Positions 34,045 to 40,391 of a stretch of 40,391 bases of DNA are shown here, piece after piece (the first letter of the stretch is position 1; every line of letters begins with the position of its first letter). Both the position numbers and the translations under genes were made by a program. Below the pieces are notes generated by a model, which saw only the letters and a list, made by a program, of their open reading frames with translations, was not told the origin of the DNA and ran no database searches. Source of the stretch: Spirochaetaceae bacterium 4572_59 (GTDB lineage Bacteria; Spirochaetota; Spirochaetia; DSM-2461); contig NBMC01000039.1 in NCBI GenBank assembly GCA_002084805.1, positions 1 to 40,391 of the forward strand, in the 5' to 3' direction.

Positions 34045-35257
34045 TCTGTCTTCTTATCAGCAGGGGGAGTGCTGTAATCTGAAGCAGCAGAAGGGGTAGA
34101 AAAACAAATACTGTCCGTTCATTCCCCTGATGATAAGCAGGAATCATTCCTATTAGTACTATTGTTGCAAACAGGGTAGCCTGTATCTGCCAGAAGCTGA
34201 TAATCAACTTTTTCCGTCTTAGTATATTCTTTTTGGGAAACAGAAAGAGTAGGAACAGATAGAAAGGATGGAAGAGGGCTATATTCAGGTTCTGGTTTGT
34301 AACGCTGTGGTTGGTAAAAAAGATCATAAAGTAGAGAAGTCCTCCGATAATCGAGAAAATCAGGAGAACGACAGTCAGGATAATCCGGCTTGTTATTCTG
34401 ATACTGTTTCTCTTTTTCAGGGCAGCCCATTGAAGTAGTACAAGGAGTATCCCCGCTATCAGACCGTTGATAAAGGCCTGTCGGATATTTGAGGGTGCCT
34501 TCTCCGGCGTGGCCGGTCTTCCCTCTGATCTGATGCGGTATTCGGTTTCCAATACCAGAGGCTCCATCCCCCGGGGAGTTTCAATCTGCAGATCTGCGAC
34601 CTGTTTCATCAGCTCCTCCGGCAGGAACATGGTATCCCAATAGCTTATGTCCTCATCAATGGTCTGTCCCTGCAGAAAAGACAGAAGCCAGTCGGGCCAC
34701 CAGCTGTGATAGCTGTAGCGGCGGTAACTCTCCCGAAAACTGGTACCGGCTGAATAATCGCTTGCTTTTTTCAATTGGCCGTCACAGGCCTTATCTATTA
34801 AATCTCTGATACGGGTGGAACAGTTGTCCAGATAATGGTGATACAGGTATGTATTGTTCCCTTTTTGAACTTTCCAGTTCAGATATTCCGCCATTTCGGC
34901 AACGGATTCTTCCGAGAGGTTAAGGGTTTGTATGGTGACATCTCTGTTTTCCGAGACAATATAATTCAGATATGCCTTGGCCGAAACCCCGACCGAAAAA
35001 TATATCAGTCTTCCCATGGCAAAATTCCGGTAGAAATGGTCGGACTTGAATGAAAAATTCCCAAAATCATAAAATACAGCCCTTTCGCTTTGGGTATTCT
35101 CCAGGATTAATCCGGTATGACCGAACCATATATATAGCGGATCTCCCGGACCGATGGTTGTCAGGTAGCAATTCCAGGTTCTTTCTGATTCATTAGCATT
35201 TAAAGGTATGATTAAAAAGAGGAGGAAAATAATGATTCTTAGTTTTTTAACCCGCAA
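33953..35257 (-). CDS. DUF4105 domain membrane protein
   Basis: A 434-residue protein starting at TTG 35257, chosen because GGAGGT lies 8 bases upstream. A signal peptide (LRIIIFLLFLIIPLNA) precedes a periplasmic DUF4105 domain with LTTIGPGDPLYIWFGHTGL, VFYDFGNFSF, and YHHYLDNCSTRIRDLID. These conserve a Cys and several His/Asp residues that resemble a papain-like/NlpC fold, although catalysis is unproven. Five hydrophobic segments follow from about residue 265. The cytoplasmic tail is coded opposite the end of the M16C protease gene. Role unknown. Confidence 0.83.
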   Translation of the reverse strand: MRVKKLRIIIFLLFLIIPLNANESERTWNCYLTTIGPGDPLYIWFGHTGLILENTQSERAVFYDFGNFSFKSDHFYRNFAMGRLIYFSVGVSAKAYLNYIVSENRDVTIQTLNLSEESVAEMAEYLNWKVQKGNNTYLYHHYLDNCSTRIRDLIDKACDGQLKKASDYSAGTSFRESYRRYSYHSWWPDWLLSFLQGQTIDEDISYWDTMFLPEELMKQVADLQIETPRGMEPLVLETEYRIRSEGRPATPEKAPSNIRQAFINGLIAGILLVLLQWAALKKRNSIRITSRIILTVVLLIFSIIGGLLYFMIFFTNHSVTNQNLNIALFHPFYLFLLFLFPKKNILRRKKLIISFWQIQATLFATIVLIGMIPAYHQGNERTVFVFLPLLLLQITALPLLIRRQITGEGQSYGLLNRAISLKHGQDDQDEPSQI

Positions 35258-35407
35258 AAAAGTACCTCCAAGTAGTAAATTGGAAAAAATATGTCATAAT
35301 GTTAATTGATGAGGGCTAATTTTTCTACCCTATTGATTTTTTCTATTTATTTCTGATAGATACTTATGATAGAATAGGCCTCATCAAATAGGCATAAGGA
35401 GCAATTT

Positions 35408-35593
35408 ATGGCTGAAAAAGAAACCTTAGTAGTTTCATCCAAGGTTAAAAATTACATTAAAACAACTGGTGATCTGAAATGTTCTGCCAAAGTCATCGAT
35501 GTACTGTCAGACAAAATTCGTGAAATGTGTGACGCTGCAGTTGAAAATGCAACGAATGATAAAAGAAAAACTGTACAGGAAAAAGATTTCTAA
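35408..35593 (+). CDS. Small histone-fold DNA-binding protein
   Basis: A 61-residue protein (MAEKETLVVSSKVKNYIKTT to RKTVQEKDF). Predicted helices alpha1 (SSKVKNYIKTT), a long central alpha2 (SAKVIDVLSDKIREMCDAAVEN) and alpha3 after RKTVQEKDF give the single histone fold. The pattern 'RKTV...D' matches the loop-2 RKT.....D of archaeal histones, and the length equals that of the histone described in Bdellovibrio; Leptospira also has such proteins. It probably dimerises and binds or bends DNA. AAGGAG lies 6 bases upstream. It is monocistronic with a strong terminator, consistent with abundant expression. The alternative label is an uncharacterised DUF1931-like protein. Confidence 0.72.
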   Translation: MAEKETLVVSSKVKNYIKTTGDLKCSAKVIDVLSDKIREMCDAAVENATNDKRKTVQEKDF

Positions 35594-35620
35594 TCAGTAG
35601 ATTAAATCGTTGTTTTGTAC

Positions 35621-35654
35621 AAAAAGCTGTTCCGTCAGGGGCAGCTTTTTTTTT
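35621..35654 (+). terminator. Rho-independent terminator after the histone-fold gene
   Basis: AAAAAGCTGTTCC, loop GTCA, GGGGCAGCTTTTT (two G-U pairs), continued by a T-run. Confidence 0.9.
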
Positions 35655-35747
35655 GTCCTTTTAAGGTATGACCTCTTTCATTCTTACTGGACAAATGAGT
35701 AGTCTCGTCTAATAATTATGCTGTAATATATTTCAGGGGGCTTTTTG

Positions 35748-37886
35748 ATGAGTCAGAAAATCAGTGCATCAGTCAGAAGAAAGGATGCCGTTGATAAGGC
35801 TAAGGGTGCGATGGAGTACCTGGCCGACCTTTTTCCTGTTTCTCCCCTTCATGGGCGATTCTTTTATTCAACTATCCCCAGGGGACGGATCAAGTCGGTT
35901 GAACTGCCGGATTTAGCGGAGGGATATCATATTTTCGGAGCGAAAGATGTCCCCGGGAAAAACGGTATACAGATGGTACAGGATGACTGGCCTGTATTTG
36001 CAGAGAAGGAAATCCGTTTTATCGGTCAGATTATTTTCCTTATTGTCGGAGCGGATAAGGCTGAAATCCTTAGAATACGGGATGCCATCCGGGTTGAGTA
36101 TGAGGAGGAGACTCCCTGTTATTCTCTGGAAGACTCAGAGGCCCTTTATGGCGGAGTCCAGCATGGGGATGACAACATCTTTACCCAATTCGAAGTCAAT
36201 CATGGTGATGCGGCCAGTCTGTTTGAAAAGGCAGACCGGATTCTTGAAAACGATTACTATACGGGATATCAGGAACATGTGTATCTGGAACCGCAGAGTT
36301 TGTTTGCCCACTGGGAAAATGACTCTATTGTTATACATGCTTCTTCTCAGTGTCCTTTTTATATCCGCCATAGTATAACCGGTGTTCTGGGGCTTCCCGA
36401 AGAGAATATCCGGGTTATTCAAACTCCTACTGGTGGAGCCTTTGGAGGGAAAGAGCATTTCCCCGATGTATTGGCCTGCCCTCTCGGGGTGGCTGTCTAT
36501 CATTTGAAACAGCCAATATCCCTTATTCTGGATAGGAAGGAAGACCTGGCTTTTTCTGTCAAGCGTCATCCCAGTGCAACCCATATCCGAACGGCTCTGG
36601 ATAAGAACGGAAATATCTTGGCCATGGATATTGATCAGCGTCTGGACGGGGGCGCTTATGAAAGCTGCTCCATGGTTGTTTTACAACGAGCAGTCTTTAC
36701 AGCTACAAATGTCTATAACTTTCCTCATGTGCATGTACAGGGGAGGGCTTTCTGTACTAATAAGGTGCCCTCTGATGCCTTCCGCGGTTTTGGCGCACCT
36801 CAGGCAGTGTTTGCCATGGAATGTCATATGAACTTTCTGGCATTTGAGCTGGGAATGGACCCCCTGGAGATAAGAGAACCCTATCTGCTGGTTCAGGGTG
36901 ATAAGACTGTTACTGACGGCCGAATTCATGAAACGGTTATTCTACCTGAATTGACAGAGCGTATCCTGGAAATGTCCGATTACAAAAGAAAGTTAGAGGC
37001 CTATAAAACTGAACCCTGTAAAGGAATCGGTTTCTCCTATTTTCTTCACGGTTGCGGTTTTACGGGTAGCGGTGAGCAGGACTTGATCAAAGCTCGTATC
37101 AGAATTGTAAAAACAACGGATGACCTGGTGAGGGTTTCTGCTTCCAATGTAGAGATGGGGCAGGGACTGATCACTACGTTTTGTAAGATTGCCTCGGAAA
37201 CCCTGGGAATCTCTCTGGATCGGGTTCAGTATATGACTCCCGATACGGGAGATGTTCCCGACTCCGGTCCAACCGTAGCTTCCCGTTCTATTACCATCGT
37301 TGGTTATCTTGTTAAGAAAGGCTGCGAAAAACTGAAGGAACAGTGGAAATCAGGGGAAGAACAGACAATTTTTCAGGACTATGTTCCCTCTAGTTATACT
37401 GTCCCCTGGGATAATGTTGCCCTGACGGGTGATGCTTATCCTGCCTACAGCTGGGGAGCTAATGTTGTGGAAATAGAAGTGGATCCCATTACTTTCGAAA
37501 TCGAGACTAAGGGAATCTGGGGGACCTACGATGTGGGTGTTCCCATTGACCGCAGAATTGTGGAAGGGCAGATTCAGGGAGGCATGATACAAGCCCTCGG
37601 CTACAGTAATCTGGAAAAACTGGAAGTGAAGGATGGCCGGTACCGTCAGGCGACTCTGGCGGATTATATGATCCCAACCAGTATGGACTTTCCTCCTATG
37701 GAGTGTGATGTGCTGGATAATCCCTATGATTATGGCCCCTTTGGCGCTAAAGGAGTGGGGGAGATGGTCTTTAACGGTGGCGCCCCCGCCTTTACGGCGG
37801 CAGTCTGTCAGGCTGTTGATGCAGAAATTGATGAAATCCCGGTTTTACCGGAAACACTGATGGAGTTGAAAGATGAAGGAAGGTAG
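35748..37886 (+). CDS. Xanthine dehydrogenase-type molybdopterin-binding subunit
   Basis: A 712-residue Mo-hydroxylase large subunit. It has an N-terminal alpha/beta-hammerhead domain (residues about 20-125) and molybdopterin-cytosine/molybdopterin motifs PTGGAFGGKEHF, AFRGFGAPQA, GQGLITTFCKIASETLG and GPFGAKGVGE (the last Glu is the catalytic base). The Glu in GGAFGGKE and an Arg in VVLQRAVFT fall where bovine xanthine oxidoreductase has its purine-contacting Glu802 and Arg880. A purine such as xanthine or hypoxanthine is therefore a reasonable substrate. ATG 35748 follows AGGGGG; a TTG one codon earlier is less likely. The next gene's ATG lies inside its 3' end. Confidence 0.9.
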   Translation: MSQKISASVRRKDAVDKAKGAMEYLADLFPVSPLHGRFFYSTIPRGRIKSVELPDLAEGYHIFGAKDVPGKNGIQMVQDDWPVFAEKEIRFIGQIIFLIVGADKAEILRIRDAIRVEYEEETPCYSLEDSEALYGGVQHGDDNIFTQFEVNHGDAASLFEKADRILENDYYTGYQEHVYLEPQSLFAHWENDSIVIHASSQCPFYIRHSITGVLGLPEENIRVIQTPTGGAFGGKEHFPDVLACPLGVAVYHLKQPISLILDRKEDLAFSVKRHPSATHIRTALDKNGNILAMDIDQRLDGGAYESCSMVVLQRAVFTATNVYNFPHVHVQGRAFCTNKVPSDAFRGFGAPQAVFAMECHMNFLAFELGMDPLEIREPYLLVQGDKTVTDGRIHETVILPELTERILEMSDYKRKLEAYKTEPCKGIGFSYFLHGCGFTGSGEQDLIKARIRIVKTTDDLVRVSASNVEMGQGLITTFCKIASETLGISLDRVQYMTPDTGDVPDSGPTVASRSITIVGYLVKKGCEKLKEQWKSGEEQTIFQDYVPSSYTVPWDNVALTGDAYPAYSWGANVVEIEVDPITFEIETKGIWGTYDVGVPIDRRIVEGQIQGGMIQALGYSNLEKLEVKDGRYRQATLADYMIPTSMDFPPMECDVLDNPYDYGPFGAKGVGEMVFNGGAPAFTAAVCQAVDAEIDEIPVLPETLMELKDEGR

Positions 37887-38352
37887 TATTGATTTTCGTT
37901 TGAACGGAAAAGATATAAAATATGACGGATCTCCCCTGAAGCGCCTGTTGGATGTGCTGCGGGAAGACTTTGAGCTGACTGGACCCAAGGAAGGCTGCGG
38001 AGAAGGTGAATGCGGAGCTTGCAGTGTTTTCATGGACGGCAAGCTGGTAAACAGTTGTATGGTTCCCATGGGAAGCGTTGTAGGCCGGGAAATCACAACC
38101 ATTGAAGCTTTCAGTGAAACGGAAAAGGGAAAGTGTCTTGTCGATGCCTTTGCCGATGCCGGTGCAGTTCAGTGCGGATTCTGCACTCCCGGAATGGTCA
38201 TGGCCAGTGAAAAGGTCCTGGAACAGAATGCCAATCCTGAAATGGATGAGATCCGCCGGGGACTATCGGGCAACCTCTGCCGTTGTACCGGCTATGATAT
38301 GATCGTAGATGCGGTCAAACTGGCTGCCAAGAGAGGAAAGGGACTATGGTAA
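37873..38352 (+). CDS. Xanthine dehydrogenase-type 2Fe-2S subunit
   Basis: A 159-residue small subunit with both clusters of the family. A plant-type ferredoxin site is in GCGEGECGACSVF with a fourth Cys in LVNSCM; a second 2Fe-2S site in the helical domain has CGFCTPG and CRCTG. It passes electrons from the molybdenum centre to FAD. Its ATG overlaps the large-subunit gene by 14 bases (AAAGATG context with GGAGTTGAAAG upstream), and its stop overlaps the start of the FAD subunit by 7 bases, so the three are translationally coupled. Confidence 0.95.
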   Translation: MKEGSIDFRLNGKDIKYDGSPLKRLLDVLREDFELTGPKEGCGEGECGACSVFMDGKLVNSCMVPMGSVVGREITTIEAFSETEKGKCLVDAFADAGAVQCGFCTPGMVMASEKVLEQNANPEMDEIRRGLSGNLCRCTGYDMIVDAVKLAAKRGKGLW

Positions 38353-39154
38353 GTTACTTCTATCCTGATGATCTGAAAGAAGCTCTAAAAATCCGTTCTG
38401 ACCAAGCTGTTATCCCCTTAGCCGGCGGAACGGATCTTATGGTTCGTTATGAGAACTGGAGCAGTCTGCCTCCGAGTTTTCCCGGTAATATAATGGGAAT
38501 TTCCCATCTGAAGGAGCTGAAGGATATCCATCAGGACAAAGACTTCCGGAACTCCTTCGCAGAGGAGTCCGTGAAATTGCGGCTCCTGCTGTGCGGAACC
38601 TGGCAACCCTTGCGGGAAATATCGCAAACTCTTCTCCTGCGGCTGACTCTCTTCCTTCCCTGATTGTTATGGATGCCTCTCTCTGCCTGATTTCTGTCAG
38701 GGGAGAGCGGATTATTACAGTACGGGATTTTATCACTGGACCGGGAAAGAATGATCTTCAGTCGGATGAACTGATAAAATCTATTCTGATCCCCATGGAG
38801 TTTATCCGGAAAGAAAAAGCCGGGCAGGCATTCTATCGCAAGGTGGGAACCCGTAAAGCCAATGCACTTTCCAAACTTTCCTACTGTGGCTGGGCTTTGA
38901 TTGAGGACTCTATCATAAAAGATATCCGGATGGCTGCAGGAGCAGTAGGTCCTGTTGTTGTTCGTCTTCCTGAGGAAGAGGAGAAACTGAAGGGAAGTAA
39001 GCTTGTAGAATTATCTAAGAACTGGACTGCTGTCAGAGGAGCCTATGAACAGAAAATAACTCCCATTGATGATCAGAGATCGACCGCTTCCTATCGGAAA
39101 CGGACAGCTTTGAAACTTCTTGATCATATGATCTCGGAGCTTTCTGCCTTATAA
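38346..39154 (+). pseudogene. Xanthine dehydrogenase-type FAD subunit, broken by an out-of-frame internal deletion
   Basis: From ATG 38346 the frame reads VSYFYPDDLKEALKIRS, VIPLAGGTDLMVRYENW and LKELKDIHQDKD, then becomes meaningless at about 38543 and stops at 38663. The +2 frame takes over at about 38543 with LPELLRRGVREIAAPAVRN, then LATLAGNIANSSPAADSLPS (the FAD-binding TLGGNI-type motif), and continues to 39154 with FYRKVGTRKANALSKLS. Between 'DKD' and 'LPELL' the usual 'IGA.tt...' strand of about 20-25 residues is absent. If genuine, electrons could not reach NAD+ or another acceptor through this chain. A base-level assembly error is possible. Confidence 0.78.
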
Positions 39155-39172
39155 ATGTCGTAAATACAATAC

Positions 39173-39190
39173 CTGGACCAAGTGGTCCAG
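39173..39190. terminator. Hairpin between convergent genes, weak terminator
   Basis: CTGGACCA (39173-39180) pairs with TGGTCCAG (39183-39190). There is no strong T-run on either side, so termination is only possible. Confidence 0.4.
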
Positions 39191-39195
39191 ATTTA

Positions 39196-40080
39196 TCAGC
39201 CTTCCTGATTCATCTGTTCAAAGACTTTATAGAGTCCCTGGGTTCCCAGATTTTCAAGGCCCTGTGCCATGGCGGCTACATAAAATTGATTGGCCATAGC
39301 CAGGCCGGGTAGGCTGAGCTTCATTCTAGCTGCTTCTTTCAAAGCGATGCCCATATCTTTTACAAAATGCTTGATAAAGAATCCCGGATCGAAATTCCCC
39401 GCGCTTATGCGGCGGCCCAGATTATTGATAGACCAAGAGGATGCCGCACCGCTGCCAATAACATCAATTACTTCATTCATATCCAGTCCTGCCTTTTTAG
39501 CATATAAAAGGGACTCCACAACTCCTATCATGGTGCCGGCAATCAGGGTCTGGTTACACATCTTGGTATGCTGTCCGGCTCCTGCCCCGCCCATTAGTTT
39601 AATATTATCACCAAAGGCTTCAAGCATGGGCAGAACCCTGTTAAAGGCTTTTACTTCTCCGCCGCACATGATTGCAAGGGTTCCGTTTTTAGCACCCACA
39701 TCTCCACCGGATACGGGGGCATCCACACTGGCAATTCCTTTTTTGGCGGCTTCTTCAAATATTCTGACGGCAAGGGAAGGTTCGCTGGTGGTCAGGTCAA
39801 CCAGGACGGAGCCACTGGGAGCAGTCTGCAGTACCCCTTCCTCTCCCAGAATAACTTTTTCCACATCGCTGGGATAAGCTACTATGGTAAAAATCACATC
39901 ACAGCCTTTTGCGGCTTCCGCGGGAGAATTGCACCATAGGGCTCCCTTTGCTACAAGTTCATCTGCTTTGGATTTTGTCCGGTTATAGACTGTGAGACTG
40001 TATCCCTTATCCATAAGATGGGCACACATTGATTTCCCCATAACTCCGGTACCTATCCATGCTGCTTTTTTATCTGCCAT
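39196..40080 (-). CDS. NAD(P)-dependent beta-hydroxyacid dehydrogenase (3-hydroxyisobutyrate/tartronate semialdehyde reductase family)
   Basis: A 294-residue oxidoreductase. It has an N-terminal Rossmann motif AAWIGTGVMGKSM with NRTKSKADEL at the cofactor-specificity loop (Arg suggests NADP), the substrate signature DAPVSGGDVGAKNGTLAIMCGG near residue 120, and the catalytic Lys in GAGQHTKMCNQ near 170. The C-terminal helical domain has FFIKHFVKDMGIALKEA. It reduces or oxidises small beta-hydroxyacids; tartronate semialdehyde or succinate semialdehyde are plausible substrates. ATG 40080 is chosen over an upstream TTG because GGAGT lies 6 bases before it and the Rossmann strand starts at once. 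Confidence 0.9.
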   Translation of the reverse strand: MADKKAAWIGTGVMGKSMCAHLMDKGYSLTVYNRTKSKADELVAKGALWCNSPAEAAKGCDVIFTIVAYPSDVEKVILGEEGVLQTAPSGSVLVDLTTSEPSLAVRIFEEAAKKGIASVDAPVSGGDVGAKNGTLAIMCGGEVKAFNRVLPMLEAFGDNIKLMGGAGAGQHTKMCNQTLIAGTMIGVVESLLYAKKAGLDMNEVIDVIGSGAASSWSINNLGRRISAGNFDPGFFIKHFVKDMGIALKEAARMKLSLPGLAMANQFYVAAMAQGLENLGTQGLYKVFEQMNQEG

Positions 40081-40217
40081 GATTGACTCCTTATTACAAT
40101 TTGATCTTAGCAAAATCTCTCTAATAGGATATTCTTGCTTATCAAAATTTAAGTTTATTATATTTTTATTTAAAATTGTATGCTATTTTTGGCATGTTTT
40201 ATGGGAAGGAGAAAATT

Positions 40218-40391
40218 ATGGAGGATGATATCATCCGATTGGATACAAGAATTATCTATCTGGAGGATTCTATTCAGCAGATGAATATGATTATGCTGGA
40301 ACAGGATAAAAAAATGGACAAGCTGATGGTCGTTGTAAATGCGCTGAGAGAAAAGATTTCTGAGCTGGAGGAAAAAAAAGGTGAGAGGGGG
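40218..40391 (+). CDS. slyX: SlyX family protein (3' truncated by window edge)
   Basis: 58 codons are open to the end of the window. The sequence MEDDIIRLDTRIIYLEDSIQ followed by heptad-rich helix (DKKMDKLMVVVNALREKISE) is the short coiled coil of SlyX, usually about 65-75 residues. AAGGAG lies 5 bases before the ATG. Function of SlyX is not established. Confidence 0.75.
   Translation, partial: MEDDIIRLDTRIIYLEDSIQQMNMIMLEQDKKMDKLMVVVNALREKISELEEKKGERG

Noticed and set aside
40170..40205. TTTTTGGCATGTTTTATGG as a sigma-54 promoter of slyX
   Set aside because: The -24 half fits, but there is no GC at the required spacing in the -12 half.
1..40391. CRISPR arrays, tRNA or rRNA genes, insertion sequences
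   Set aside because: No regular repeat-spacer pattern, cloverleaf, rRNA motif or transposase was seen; the PRiA4_ORF3-like gene alone is not evidence of a mobile element.

Overview
The window looks like a chromosomal segment of a free-living, probably anaerobic or facultative spirochaete. This is an inference from gene style: outer-membrane and periplasmic proteins, a DNA-binding-domain/PTS-EIIA fusion regulator, an M16C presequence-type protease, a DUF4105 membrane protein, a small histone-fold protein and moderate G+C. There is no rRNA or other decisive phylogenetic marker in the window.

Region 1 (1-9.2 kb) is a sugar uptake and signalling module. A truncated short-chain dehydrogenase and a decayed SMP-30/lactonase-like gene face araFGH, an E. 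coli-like L-arabinose ABC transporter on the minus strand. araF has a near-consensus sigma-54 promoter. Divergent to it are an NtrC-type sigma-54 activator and, directly abutting, a most unusual sensor kinase. Its N-terminus is a degenerate sugar-ABC ATPase resembling AraG, followed by PAS, HisKA and HATPase domains. Together these suggest a transport-coupled two-component system controlling araFGH. A HTH-PTS EIIA(Ntr) fusion regulator ends 4 bases away, and a DUF4956 membrane protein follows.

Region 2 (9.3-14.3 kb) holds a porin-like remnant joined to a headless CotH kinase remnant (an apparent deletion scar), a PRiA4_ORF3-like protein, and a minus-strand operon of a Crp/Fnr regulator, a UPF0316-like membrane protein and a MarC-family protein.

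Region 3 (14.3-19.9 kb) is an ORP-complex-like redox island. A CoA-disulfide-reductase-type flavoprotein is preceded by a perfect FNR-type box. It is followed by two MinD-like ATPases with inserted ferredoxins (the second broken), two NifX-like metal-cluster proteins, and a convergent second flavoprotein.

Region 4 (19.9-31 kb) is housekeeping: lon, a Wzi-like outer-membrane barrel, recO, a chemoreceptor, recJ, an M23 peptidase, rpsU (which appears to start at AUC behind a near-perfect Shine-Dalgarno) and a rhodanese-fold protein lacking its cysteine.

Region 5 (31-40.4 kb) has the M16C protease, a convergent overlapping DUF4105 protein, a 61-residue histone-fold protein, a xanthine-dehydrogenase-like operon (Mo subunit, 2Fe-2S subunit, broken FAD subunit), a beta-hydroxyacid dehydrogenase and the start of slyX.

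A recurring theme is out-of-frame internal loss in otherwise well conserved genes (near 390, 10,050, 17,145 and 38,545). This is either real decay or assembly compression.
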